From assembly GCF_000340215.1 (NCBI RefSeq), contig NW_006921549.1, positions 214,260 through 278,259 on the forward strand: DNA of 64,000 nt, read 5' to 3'. The notes under the pieces were generated by a model. The model was not told the DNA's origin. It did no database searches and saw only the letters and a list, made by a program, of their open reading frames with translations. Numbering within the stretch: position 1 is the first letter of the stretch; every line of letters starts with the position of its first letter. This DNA comes from Pseudocercospora fijiensis CIRAD86. Taxonomy: Eukaryota; Ascomycota; Dothideomycetes; Mycosphaerellales; Mycosphaerellaceae. Below, in pieces: positions 12,253 through 23,170 of the stretch. Both the position numbers and the translations under genes were made by a program.

Positions 12253-12765
12253 CTAACGACTAAATACAATTTCTAACTAATCCGCTATAAACCGACGCCG
12301 AATTTTAGCTAGAAGCTATATATCTTTATTTTAAAGAGTAATCCGCTTCGTATAGATAGCAAGGAGGTTTAAAAGCTTAAGCTCGGTTACGAGAAAGGCC
12401 TCTATAGCTTCCTAAAAAGCACTAATCGCCTTAGCCGTAAATCGTATACTAGACCGAAAATCTAATATAATTTCTCGGACGAGTCGCTAGAAGGGAGTCT
12501 TAGGGATTAAAAGCTCGGTCCCTCTTTTGTTTTAGAAAAGCCGGATCTAGCGAAGGGTAATAGTACCTAGTTTTAAGCGCCGCTTCTTTATCGTCGAGTC
12601 CTGCCTTATTCCTTTTCTTTTAATAGAAAGATAACTTTTCTTCGCGATAGTCTTCGTCCGCCTACTCTTTTTAGCCTTCTCCTATCTACCTATAGCCTTC
12701 TTGTTTTTCGGTACTATTTTCCGAGGAACCCCCTTCCTTCGTATATACTACGGAGAGCCTTGCTC
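12253..12765 (-). pseudogene. Histone H3-like gene B in hAT element
   Basis: This minus-strand frame has no visible intron. A lysine- and arginine-rich tail (RTKTIAKKS near 12675, then KKRRLKLGT) leads into ITLRQIR, TELLIPKTPF, RLVREI, DFRSSIRF, AISAF, EAIEAFLV, then LLAIYTKRITL and KDI, then KIRRRF. The order, spacing and key words match the whole H3 histone fold, including GT-(V/I)-(A/T)-LR before alpha-N and (Y/F)LV at the end of alpha-2. There is no loop-1 insertion, so it does not look like a typical centromeric H3, but it is more diverged than gene A. The tail has a basic extension upstream of RTK. The stops are TAG/TAA only. It is inferred to be a paralogue of gene A. Confidence 0.87.
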
Positions 12766-13270
12766 TTCCGATATCTCGTTCTCGCTACGGTCTCCCTATA
12801 CTTAGCTTCCTTTACCCTTACCCTTTAGCCTCTAAAGATATTTATCTACGCGTTTAGGCGACGAGGGCATATCGGTAGGACTTAGAAAATTAATAAGCAT
12901 ATAATTGTAAGGAGATATTAATGCTTCTTACCTTCTAGAATAAATAGTCTTCTATTAAACCGCCTTAGTAGGTTATCGTTAGATTCGAATAAAGGATAGT
13001 AGCTTAAGGAAGGGGAGGTAGCCGGCTTAGGAAGGCCCGAAGAGCCGAATCCTTAAGGTATATTTGTCTTTAAGAATATAGGGAAAGGGAAGAAGGAGAG
13101 GAAGAGCGAATAGAGAATTAGAAATAGTCCGTAGGTAAGCGGGATCGGTTGCTATAGCAACTAGTCTGTTTAGGTCCTAGGAATTCTAAACACATTTCGG
13201 ATATATACCGGCTATATACGCCGGCTATATTACCTTATACGTAAACGCTTCGTCTCCTTAAAGCTACTCT
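12766..13270. other. Spacer between transposase and H3-like gene B
   Basis: No gene is recognised. A single AGCCGGC word lies near 13018 and a pair at 13205-13232. The spacer separates the transposase C-terminus from the co-oriented H3-like gene, so it would hold the transposase 3' end and the H3 promoter. Confidence 0.45.
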
Positions 13271-13274
13271 AAGC

Positions 13275-16200
13275 CTATATACGTTTCCGCTTCTCGATCC
13301 GGTATCGCCTTCTACCTCCGCCCTCCTCCTTTTCGTTATCGCTAATTAGGGTTTCGCTTAGACTAAATTTCGTATTCTCTTCGCGCTCCTAGGTTTCTTC
13401 GATCTTAAGGTTTTCTAATTCCTCGATTAACTCCTTTAGTATAATCTTTAGTAACCTGCCTTAGCGATTCTAGTAGAGGAGATAGTATCGGAATACTATA
13501 ATAGATTCGAAGGTAGTAGGCGAGTATATTCGATTAAAGCGGCCCTAGTAACGAGCGATACTAAAAGACCTCTTATAGCCTATACCTATACTCGGGATAG
13601 CGAGGACGTTCTAAGCGACCGACGCTATCGTTAGAAACTTAGGCTCTAACCGCTACTATATAGCGAGAATATCGTCTCCGAATTCGTCTAGAAGACCGGT
13701 AAGATCTAGAGATTATTAGCCCTCTTTCCGAGCCTACGGGTTTATACTTACTCGCGCGCCGATAGAGATCGAACTCTTCTTTATTTACTTTAGTAGTTAC
13801 TTCCTCTTCTACCTCTACTTCCTACCTACGAAACAGGTATAATATCGGAGCCTTCTAAACCTTCTTTTTCTTTATAGGAGCTGTATTTAGACTAGTTTCT
13901 TTCCGACGCTCGTAGAATATCTTTTCTAGAATAGTCTAGTAATGCTTCGGCTATACCTCGTCCGCCTTCTATTCCGGCCTCTACTAGTATATATCCTTTT
14001 CTACCGGGTTAAGTAAGTACGTAACGCTATAGATATCCCCGAACGACTTAAAGGTAGCACTATAATATTTATATAACTTAGTATAGGAGGTGTCTATAGC
14101 TTTCGTTATAGCTACTTTCTAGGGAACGCTCTTCTTAGCTAGCTTAGCTACGGTTTCCTCGAGCTCGTTAAAGAGCTAGTTATAGTACGTAAAGATAAGG
14201 TAGATCGTCGGTCCTCGGGTTCTTCTAATCGTAGTAGTAACCTTCGCGTAATGCTTACTAATATCGACGAGATACTCTGCTTAGCGCTATTCGGCAGCGG
14301 TAAGGCCGAGCTACTTAATACCCTCGGAACTCTAATAGATCTCGAGAGCGGTACGTAAAGTATATCCCTTCGTAACTATATAGAAAGTCGAATCGAACTA
14401 GGTCTTAACGTCTTAGGTAAAACGGAGTAGGCGCTAAGGAGGCCGCTTTTGCTATCGCTTATTCTATACGATATTCTAGGCATCGGTTTTAGGGCGCTCG
14501 ATTAGGTTCTTTTAAATAGCCTCGAATCGGTTATATCTCTATAAGCTCGAGTTCGTATATATTGCTAAACGACGAAGCTAGAGAAAAAGAGTTAGAACTA
14601 TACTAGGTTGCCGGCTATAGGTACTAGCTATAGACAAAAGTTATACCTTATACAAAACGAGAGCGAGGCTCTCTACCTTATCCCGTCTTATTACTATAAT
14701 AAGTTTCTCGACTTTCGACTTTGCTTTATCCTTATCTAGGATCTTCTATTAGTCGTCGTTTAATAGTGCAATTTTAAGCGTCTTAAAGAGGGCTCGGATC
14801 GCGATTTAAACTATATAAGCGAGGTAGGGAAACTTCTATAGGGATACAACTAGTAACGACGTCGGCTCCGATTTAATAGGGCTAGGGCTATTAATAGGCT
14901 CCTCTTTATCGTTATTATCGTACGTATTGTCGTGCGTATCCGGAATCGTAGCGAGCTTAATATTCGGAAGATTAAGCTAGATTATAGACCTTATAATCTC
15001 CTCTACGTACTCGACCCTATCGATATAATTAGTAATTTTAAAGATATATACGAGTGAATTGTATATACAACGCCTTATACAATATTCGATTATTACTAGC
15101 GTTATCCGTAGTAATCGAGATTAGTTTCGTTATTACGCTAACCCTATCTATTACTATATAGACAAGCTTCGCTATATCCTTACTAGTATAGGAACCTAGA
15201 ATTTTAGGGAATCCGATTATAAGTTCCTAGAGTTTCTAATCCGAATTAATAAAGTATAGTATAATCGAGAGGAAGGAGGCTCTTATAGTCCGGCTTAACT
15301 AGCTATCGATAGTAATAGCTACTCGGCGAGTATTACGGAGGATCTCCCGAATATCGTCTAACGCAGCCTCTTTGTTCTTTTCGAATATAATACGCTAGGT
15401 TGTCGCGCCGAGAAATAGGGAAGGGTAGTTTATAAGATATAGGTATATCTTCTATATAGACTCCCTTTCGTAGAAGTCTTCCGGAAGACCGTTTGTAGCT
15501 AGCATTTCGTTTGCTAGTTGCTTAAAGTCTTCGGGGGAGAAATCGGTAGCCTTTAATCCTAGAGCTTCCTTAAGCGTAGCCTATAATAATTAGCTAGACC
15601 TCTACGGTTAATTTAAGTAGCCGGAATCTATAGCCGGAATCTGTAGCCGGAATCTATAGCCGGTAGCTATAGCCGGCAGCTATAGCTAGGATTTTAGAAG
15701 ACGTACCTCTTTCTAGAACGCTATATCTATATTAACTCTCCTCTCTCCTTAAGATTCCCGATACCGTTTAGAATAGAGATAGTTCGTAGGCGATAAGTTC
15801 CTATCCCCTAGTTTCGGGTATTTTAAGATTAAACCGTAGAAGTTGTAGACAATTACTAGTTAACCTTTAAGTCGAGAAGTCGTATAACGGTATAATACCC
15901 CCTCTATAAAGAACTTCTAGAATATATCCGTTCGCTCCTTACTCCCCTATCGCATCGAGTACTTCCGGAGTTTATACTCCTTTAAACGGAAGTATAAAGG
16001 GAACTATATATTATAGACCTATTAATTAAACTGCTCTATATACTCGGGTTTCTAAAGATACGCCTAGCTAGCCTTTTCGAAGATTTCCGGGTTAATACTC
16101 GATATTCTTATATCTCCGAACAACCTTCTACTTAGACTCCGTAAAGGTAAGGACTAGGTAGTAGTACCCTATAATGAATTCCTACTACTAGGATTCGGAG

Positions 16201-16350
16201 AGGATAAATCTAGCCCTAATCGTCGTCTAGGACTCGATAGGCTCGAAGGTAAGTATACGACCTCCTCTCGACGTTGTCGTAATCTCGCTCGTATACTAGA
16301 CTATTTCGACTATCGTCTCGTTATTACCCTTCCTAGTATAGCGCCTAGTA
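13275..16350 (-). pseudogene. hAT transposase, RIP-inactivated
   Basis: On the minus strand the catalytic core reads AITIDSWLSRTIRASF (about 15300), then YFINSDWKL, then ELIIGFPKILGS, then SITTDNASNN near 15100. This is the characteristic hAT order: the first catalytic Asp in the ID(x)W motif, the DWKL strand, and the second Asp in TTDNASNN. The C-terminal hAT dimerisation domain is at about 13615-13480: VLAIPSIGIGYKRSFS, then GRFN, then ESIIVFRYYL. A charged tail with EKRKRI follows and ends at a stop at 13275-13277. The N-terminal DNA-binding part lies near 15700-16350, but I could not make out its zinc ligands and the start codon is unresolved. All interruptions seen in the aligned parts are TAG/TAA. 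It acts on the ends at 9026 and 18581. Confidence 0.93.
15616..15688 (-). repeat. Five-copy AGCCGG cluster inside transposase region
   Basis: Five copies of TAGCCGG spaced 13-15 bp apart form the densest cluster of the dispersed motif. It lies between the N-terminal region and the catalytic core of the transposase frame. A position inside an intron is likely, because the repeats do not extend the transposase homology. Confidence 0.7.
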
Positions 16351-16639
16351 TATATACAATATCGGTCGGTATGTTTTAAGGTTTCGTACGGTAAGGTAAG
16401 GACTTAGGAGTAGTAGATATATACTAGTAGCTATAGGGAAACACCCTTTCTTTTATAGTGTCGTGTCGTTAGGAATAGCTAGGTAGTAAATAGCTAGCTA
16501 CCTTTTTTTTTTGTTTTCTAGCTATTTAACTACTAGATTTTTTTTTCCTAGCTACCCTAGCTAGCCTAACTACTAGAATTTCTTTCCTAGCTACTCTAAC
16601 TACCTGAATTTTGCCTTCTATACGGCGGCTCTCTCCTAC

Positions 16640-17975
16640 TAACGGAACCGAGCTGCTATACCTAACGAATCTAAGCTCGTTTTTAGTCTTGATCTATCCT
16701 CTTTCGGTATAAGACACTCGATAAGCAAATGCTTAGGCCGAGTCTAACTACGAAACCTAAGACTAACTAATAGCTCTATTAACTAATCCTAATCCTCGAA
16801 CTCCTTCCGCTTCTTAGTAAAGACCTTAAAGAGCGCTCGAGCTTCTTCGGGTACCTACGGAGTAGTCGAGATAAAGCCGTATCGCTAAAATAGGTAACCC
16901 TTCGGAGGCTTATATAGAGATTTAGAGAATTCTAACGCTAACCTATCCTACTAGTAGCTTAGATTCCGGATATAAGCCCTCTCTACCTTAGTAAAGATTT
17001 TATATAGCAGTAGTACTCTGCCTTCGAGAAACGCTTTCTATTTACCTATTAGTATCTGCCGGCTACGAACGCCGGCTATATATACCGAGTATAGAATAAT
17101 TACCTATACCCCTTCCTCCTATAGTAACACTTCTACCGTCCCTAGATACCTAGCCCCGATCGCATTAATCGCAAGCTACTTTGCCTTTATAGACGCAAAG
17201 GCTTCGCTCTAATACTAATAAAGAAACTTCTACTCTATATCGAGGATATAAAGACGACTAGTCTCGATTCTAATCCTTACTAGCTTTTCGTAGTAGCTTT
17301 AACTATAATTTTCTAGATTGATAGGACTTATACCTTAGCCCTTTACTAGTATCTCGTCTCTTTAACTATACTCGATCTACTCCTAGCGCTTATCGTCTAT
17401 AGCGTTAGGCCCTAAGACTATACCTATTACTAGATCGACGTATAGTATCTCCTCGCTTTTTTTAGTTCCTTTATTCGTAGTATTAAGCTCTATCGCGGCA
17501 TCCTAAACTCTAGTATTGTTGTTCTCGGCTATCTAAACATCTCCGTTACTATCGGTCGTATCGATAGAGGTAGCGGCTACAGGTCTAAATGCTATTAGTT
17601 AACGTATTAAAGAAAAATATGCCGGCTATAGCTGCTAGCTACGGCCGCTAGCTAGATTAACTTACACTACTAGAACTTTACGCTCGAAAACTAGCCGTAA
17701 TTCTTTTCTCCTCTTAGCCTTCTCTTAGGTTGTCTTCTTATTCTAACCTTTACTTTTTTCTATAGGTACTAGCTATCGATAGAATACCTTATTCCGCGCC
17801 TTTCTTCTCTTATCCTTAGCTCTTTTATCCTTATCTATCTTCTCCTTTCTCTCGCGGTCTCGTACGGAATTCTTCTTCGTAGAGTACTCCTCTTTAGTCT
17901 TACGCTTTTTAGTTAGACGCTTAGGCAAAACAAACTCGCGGTCTTTAGTTCTATCTTCTATTTAGCGCGCGGCGC
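16640..17975 (-). pseudogene. Unidentified basic protein gene in hAT element
   Basis: A minus-strand frame starts in a strongly basic, lysine-rich region at about 17970-17760 (LPKRLTKKRKTKEEY, then DRERKEKIDKDKRAKDK). After a short spacer that carries an AGCCGG word (about 17617), it continues in one frame, which I followed codon by codon from about 17570 to 16800 with only TAG/TAA interruptions. The second part is acidic to mixed, with many former Trp codons. I do not recognise a domain. A nuclear accessory protein for transposition is possible from the position and the basic N-terminus, but that is a guess. It is co-oriented with the transposase downstream. Confidence 0.55.
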
Positions 17976-18125
17976 GCTTCTCTCTTGCTATTATAAAGGA
18001 AAGGGGCGGGGGCGTAGCGTATAGTAGTTATTGTCGGTATAGGTATAGAGGAAGAAGTTAAAAGTGTAAGAATATCGCGACGCCCTAATTGTTACCGCCT
18101 ACGTAACGTTATATAGGTAAGCTTT

Positions 18126-18447
18126 TGCAACTACGGTAACTACGCCCCGGCAATAGCAACTACGCCCTAGTAATAGCAACTACGCCCTAGCAACGGCAAC
18201 TACGCCCTAGCAACGGTAATAAAGCGTAGTAAATACAACCTAGTAACTATTATAGCCGGCAATCGTAGCCGGTAGTCGAATAAGAGTGTTCTTATAGCAA
18301 AACTACGCCCTAGCAACGGCAACTACGCCCTAGTAACGGCAACTACGCCCTAGCAACGGTAAAAGAGCGTAGTAAATGTAACAGAGTTACTATTATAGCC
18401 GGCAATCGTAGCCGGCAGTCGAATAAGAGTATCCTTATAGTAAAACT
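18126..18447 (+). repeat. 20-bp tandem repeats in duplicated 142-bp block
   Basis: Units of GCAACTACGCCCTAGCAACG repeat at 18126-18228 and again at 18300-18362. Each array is followed by the same segment holding an AGCCGG pair, at 18249-18305 and 18391-18447, so the whole array-plus-tail is a tandem duplication with a 142-bp offset. It lies about 130-450 bp inside the right end, where hAT subterminal transposase sites are expected. Confidence 0.85.
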
Positions 18448-18469
18448 AATACAGTCTCTAGTTTAAACT

Positions 18470-18581
18470 AGGAATCTATATAGTTCGAAAAAACCAAACC
18501 GGAACTAGGGAGCTAGTTCGCCGCTAAGAAACCAAACTATATACGTTTAGTAGTTCGGAAACCGAACTACTACGGGGTCTA
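18470..18581 (-). repeat. Right terminal inverted and subterminal repeats of hAT
   Basis: This is the inverted counterpart of 9026-9120. It ends CCGAACTACTACGGGGTCTA at 18581, directly before the second copy of the 8-bp duplication ATATAATC. AACCAAAC words inside it mirror the GTTTGGTT words of the left end. Confidence 0.9.
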
Positions 18582-18589
18582 ATATAATC

Positions 18590-19495
18590 GATCCGCTACT
18601 ATAGGCTAGCTCCCGAATCTCGAAATCTACCGTTACTATAGTAGTACGAGCTACTCTAAGACTACGAGCGCCGATATTCCGTCCGGAGTATTATAGTAGC
18701 GACCCGATTAAGTAGCTCCGTATATAGTATTAATAATATATACGCGGTAGGTTAAGTACGTTAAGTAGCTCTAAAAGTGCGCGGCGATCTAATATACCGG
18801 GCGTTTAGTCGGCCGCTCCCGACTATATTAAAGTGCTAGGCACGTCTTATTCGAAGCCTATCGCAATTAATATAAGATTAGTGCCTCGCTACGAATCGGT
18901 AGCGCCGGTATATAAGAATTAGTAGCAAGATACTTTCGTTCCTTAAGATAGTAGGTTTAAGATTATAGAAAGTTGCTAGCCTTATAATCTAGGCTACGAG
19001 ACTAGTCTAGCGATTATAAGAGAATAGGCAAACAAGTTAGGATAGTAATACGTTAAGAAAGATTGTTACTAGCGGCGCGAAGTTTATACTACTATAAGTA
19101 TTAAGTAGTAGTAATACTAAGGCGAGAGTTAAGTTTTATCGTAGAGGAATAAAGTTACATATACGTATTTAACCTCGTCTGTCTTGTATTAATACTATTA
19201 AGTAATAGTCTCTTTTAATATCTAAATCGTAACTAGTAAGTGCACGTTACTAGAGATACTGTCCTTCGGTCGCCTGTTTGTCCTATATTGTTATTTCGTT
19301 TAGGAGTAGAATATAGGAAATACCTAAGGCTAGCTCTACGTCTAACTTGTTTTTTCTACTCTTATCTCTTCCTTTTAATAACTACTAATCTCCTCCTCCT
19401 ACTTCTACTTATTACTAATATCTAGAGTAGCTACCTAGCGATACCTTTATACTTATTAATATTAGCTCGCTTAGTGCGAAAGTATAGTATAGTAT
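18590..19495. other. RIP-degraded sequence, no gene identified
   Basis: Flank of the hAT insertion with no recognised motif. Pyrimidine-rich sequence at about 19340-19420 gives a spurious Leu-rich frame. Confidence 0.35.
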
Positions 19496-19497
19496 AT

Positions 19498-20560
19498 TAG
19501 ATACCCTTCGTAGACGCTTACGCTTTATACGTAGGCTACCCTTTATTCTATCTACTAGATTAGAGCTAACCTCGTATAAAGCAGACTTCTTAGTATTAGT
19601 ATCCGCCTTCGAAATCTATTAGCAATTACCCTAAAATACCCTACTTTAAGCCTAGCGTAGGTAACTAGAATCCCCTCCCTAACTATATACTTAGACGTAC
19701 GCCGGAAAAATGTTACTCCCGATATCTAAGTATATAAAGTTCGGTATCGACTACTATACTAAGTTCTTAACTATATAGCTCTATACTTAGATAGACTAAC
19801 TTAATCTTAAGTATAGTCCCTATACTACTAGATAGGATATAATCTAGCGCCTAGAGCGTTATACTAGAGCTTAGCGGATCGTAATAGGCTAAGGTCTTCT
19901 AGGTTTCGATTTTGCTTATCTAGAGAAGGCTACTACTACGTAGCTTCGCTAAGTGCTTTCGTAGCTCGAGGTTAAATATAGAGAGTTGCCTACTAAAGTC
20001 TACCTTATAAAGCTTTACTATACTTATCGTTACCGCCTTATAGCAATTAATAAGGGCAAGGGCAAGGAGATAGCAGATATAAAGCTAGAGGCTTTAAAGT
20101 AGGCGGCTCTAAGCCTAAAGCTTTTTCCGCTTCCTTCTAAGGACTTACTATCCGCTACTACCTTTAAGAAGTAGTAGGAAGCTTAGGACCGCTAGACTAA
20201 ATATAAGCAAGAGGTTAATCTAATACTAAAGTCGGATAGACAAGCTAGTAAGACATTTAGCTAGATTAATCTTAACTATACGTACGATACCCTTTCCCCC
20301 TTATAAGGCAATATAGCTATAACTATCGGCGAGCTGCTCGGTATCGTCGATATAGTAGCGGTAGTTAGTTAAGAGCAGTTAAGGATCCTTAAGGGCATAA
20401 TTAAAGAATCCTTAGCTTTATAGCCTATAACTATACCTAAACAGATCGTTAGCGAGCTCGCTCGGTATATTCTTCGTAGCAACTATAGACTAGTAGACTT
20501 AGTATCGGTATCGTTACTAATCTAGACTACTCTCGGCTCTATATCTTTATCTAATTAAGC
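19498..20560 (+). pseudogene. Unidentified ~350-codon pseudogene
   Basis: One plus-strand frame, read codon by codon, is interrupted only by TAG/TAA up to a TAA near 20558. It begins with an Arg-rich segment (RRRLRFIRRLPF). It continues through a Tyr/Lys/Thr-rich part (ISKYIKFGIDYYTKFL), a charged stretch with KGKGKEIADIKLEAL, and a Leu/Ile-rich C-terminal part. I do not recognise the family. A second frame in the same orientation follows within about 30 bp. The start is not resolved. Confidence 0.5.
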
Positions 20561-20579
20561 CTCTATATCTTTAGAGCGC

Positions 20580-21166
20580 GATATAACGACTGCCTAAAAC
20601 TAGTAGATAATATTAGTAGCTATATAAAACAGCTAGTAGGATACGCTAGTCGCTACTGCTAATTAAAGCGCTATCTATATTAAGAATTAGTAGATGCGTC
20701 TAGTAGCTATATAGGCCGACTAGTAGAATATATTAATTCCTATTACTAATCGTACCGCTATCTATACTCGACCTAACGAAGACACCGCCTTAGTCCCTTT
20801 AGCCGTATAAGCTCGTACCTATACGCGCTAGTCCTCCTAGATATCCTTATCTTCTATACTCGTAGAGTCCTATAACTACGTAGCTATCGAAACCTCCGGT
20901 ACCTCTCGTATCTTAGTTACTAACTACCCCGCCGATATTAACTACGTCTATATCGATACTAATAGTATAGGTCTAGCTACTGTTTATACTATACGCGCTT
21001 CTATTCCTCTAAGCTAGAACGATTTCAATCTCTAAGACTACCTTATATACTAGATCGAAGACGCTACGGCGATACCGAATACGTTAATTCGTAGAGGCGA
21101 GGTCCGTAGAGGTATTAACTTTCTAAAGACCGCTAGAGAGTTTATTAAGAGGCTTTCGAATATCTA
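20580..21166 (+). pseudogene. Unidentified ~195-codon pseudogene
   Basis: A plus-strand frame with only TAG/TAA interruptions ends at TAA 21164-21166. It has an Ala/Gln-rich, probably helical first half and a second half with TSGTSRILVTNYPADINY and RRGINFLKTAREFIKRL. No family is recognised. It may be the next exon, or the continuation after a frameshift, of the pseudogene that ends at 20560. Confidence 0.45.
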
Positions 21167-21277
21167 AGCTAGTTTAGATACGACAAAGTAAGCTATCGTC
21201 GTGCTTTCTTTAACGTAACGGGATAGGTCTAGAACCTTGCGATTTTAATACTAACTATAGTTACTCTTTTATACCTA

Positions 21278-22209
21278 CGTCACGAAAACTTCTTTTCCGA
21301 TCGCGACGATCCTATCGATCCTAGCGATCGCGAGCGATCGCGAGCGATCCCGAGCGATCCTAAGCGATCCCGAGCGATCCTAAGCGATCCCGAGCGATCC
21401 TAGAACGATAAATAGGTAACTTATAAAAGTTAGACTTTTACCTAATACTATACTAAAAATAAAACATTTTTGTCATGTATTACTAAGCCGTAAACCTTCT
21501 AGATAAAAAGATATAAAGGAAAGAAAATCGCTTTTTTAGACATTTTGCTTCTAATTTATCTTTTTTTCTACTAGGGTTATAGCTTAGTAATATAGTAGAA
21601 AGGTACTCTATTTTTAGTATATTATTATAAAAAAATATAAAATTTATAGATTTTCTAAGTTATACTTTACTATTTTTAGAAATCTAAAAAGTAGAACTTA
21701 AAGTTCTATATACCAATAAGAGTATTATAAATTTTTAAGTTATAATACCTAGTAGTTATCTTAGAATCTAGAAAAGAATCTCGAGTGTTTCGAGTGTACT
21801 TTTTTTCAAAGTTCTGCTTATTAAGCGTCGGCTTTTGAAAGAAACCTTAACGAAATATCGGCTGCATTTAACGAAACCTTAACGAAAAAAATTTATTTAT
21901 AAAAAAAACCTACGAAACCGCTAAATTTGACCTATATAAGTACGCAATACCCCGAAATACCTCGTAGTAGTAGATGTATATAGAGTAGTAGTACTTGTCC
22001 CGCGTCCTTTGCGTTCCTTGCCCTCGAATTTCGGGACGGGCCGTCCCGAAATTCGCGATCGCGAGGATCCTATCGGACAGGATCGCGAGTAGTCGGAATT
22101 TCTAGATCGCGGCGATCCTATTAGACAAGATCTTTAACGTGCGATCCTAAGGATCCTAAGCGATCCTATCGATAGGATCGTCGCGATCGGTAAAAAAGTT
22201 TTCGTAACG
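21278..22209. mobile_element. TA-flanked inverted-repeat element (mariner-type MITE)
   Basis: This 932-bp element starts CGTCACGAAAAC and ends GTTTTCGTAACG, with a TA dinucleotide on each side (21276-21277 and 22210-22211). The inverted match continues inward through CGATCGCGACGATCCTATCG for more than 50 bp. TA target duplication and long inverted ends point to Tc1/mariner-type mobilisation. The interior is AT-rich with homopolymer runs, has no coding frame and looks less RIP-shaped than its surroundings. A tandem array of a 10-bp unit (CGAGCGATCC) lies inside the left end at about 21325-21402. Confidence 0.85.
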
Positions 22210-22329
22210 TACGCCGTTAACGTACTAGGATAGGAATTACCGAAGTCTATAGGCCTTTTCTAACTATATTCGCCCTTTTTACGCTTATATTAATATTATT
22301 ATAAATATATAGAGGAAAAGATAGAATTT

Positions 22330-23170
22330 TAGTTTCTTAATAGGAGTCGTTTAATTCGCGTAGGCTTTTAGGAGTAATAAACCTAGATCGTAGCTAGTCT
22401 AGGTAATGCTTATAATATCGAAGCACGTTCTAGGGTAGCTATATATTACGTATCGTTCTACGAGTTAGTACAAAATTGCTAAGAACGTTAATACTAACGA
22501 TATAGTAGCCTTAGACCTTTGTAAGTCTTTAGAAGTATCTATCTATACTTCGAGAACTCCGCTTACCTAAGTATAGGCTACGTCCTAACTTAAGCTCGTT
22601 CTCTCTCTCTTTATAACTAATTCTATAGTATACTCGACGATGCGACGGTATAACGCGCTTATCTTCTAACTATATAGTATTAATATCGTCTAGGCGAGTC
22701 TTGCTCTTAGGACTAATAGTAGGTAATAGTTCCTTTAGGTATACGCCCGTAGGTAGTACAAATATCTCTAGTCGGCTTCTAAGTACGAGCGTACCTACGC
22801 CTATATTAGTCGTATATCCTACGCTTAGTCTTCTACTTGTTTTCTTAATAAATTCTATTAAGGATACCGACTCTATCCTACCCTTACCCTTCGTAGTAGG
22901 GCTTCCGTTAGTATAGTTAGAAGCTAACGGCAATTCGTATAATACTAGTAGAATAACTTCCTACTATTTATTCTCTCCGGCCCTAGGTACGACTATATCT
23001 ACTCTCGCGCTATTAATCGATATATCGGAGCTAAACCTAGCGATTATAGAATTCTAACTTTAGATTAATGCTTTATATTCTTTCGGAGACAAGAAAGCAG
23101 ACTTCTCGGACTTAAAGTATAAGCTTTTATAACTGCTTAGGCGCTTACCCTATCGGCTACCCGAGTAATA
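22330..23170 (-). pseudogene. Unidentified minus-strand pseudogene
   Basis: A minus-strand frame runs with only TAG/TAA breaks. It includes an 87-codon stretch without any stop (22933-22670), read as GRIESVSLIEFIKKTSRRL and so on. Upstream it has PIYRLIARVDIVVPRAGENK, downstream IPSHRRVYYRISYKERERT. The mix of hydrophobic strands and Arg-rich segments suggests a folded protein, but I recognise no family. The ends are approximate. Confidence 0.45.

Larger units (their letters stand above)
9210..18418. repeat. Dispersed paired AGCCGG motif throughout the hAT
   Basis: A short word, TAGCCGGCA/TAGCCGGTA or its complement, occurs in pairs or small clusters along the element. I noted it near 9210-9230, 10036-10081, 10656-10700, 11259-11284, 11493-11515, 12192-12217, 13205-13232, 15616-15688, 17056-17083, 18252-18275 and 18396-18418, with weaker cases near 14606 and 17617. 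Most copies lie between the coding segments or in probable introns. Each unit contains the palindrome GCCGGC or a RIP derivative. I did not notice such pairs elsewhere in the window. Confidence 0.8.
9026..18581 (-). mobile_element. Complete 9.56-kb hAT transposon carrying histone H3-like genes
   Basis: The ends are inverted repeats: TAGACCCCGTAGTAGTTCGG at the left and its complement at the right. An 8-bp duplication ATATAATC flanks them exactly at 9018-9025 and 18582-18589, which is diagnostic of hAT elements (C/TAG... ends, 8-bp duplications). GTTTGG-type repeats lie just inside both ends. All recognised genes are on the minus strand, in the order unidentified basic protein, hAT transposase, H3-like gene B, H3-like gene A. 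At 9.6 kb it is about two to three times longer than ordinary hAT elements. No second set of inverted ends was seen, so the cargo seems to belong to one element and not to a nested insertion. Confidence 0.93.

Noticed and set aside
21325..21402. CGAGCGATCC array as an independent satellite
   Set aside because: It lies inside the left end of the TA-flanked inverted-repeat element and is better explained as part of it.
22701..22916. Plus-strand 71-codon open frame
   Set aside because: It is the antisense shadow of the longer minus-strand frame at 22670-22933, which continues on both sides through TAG/TAA only.
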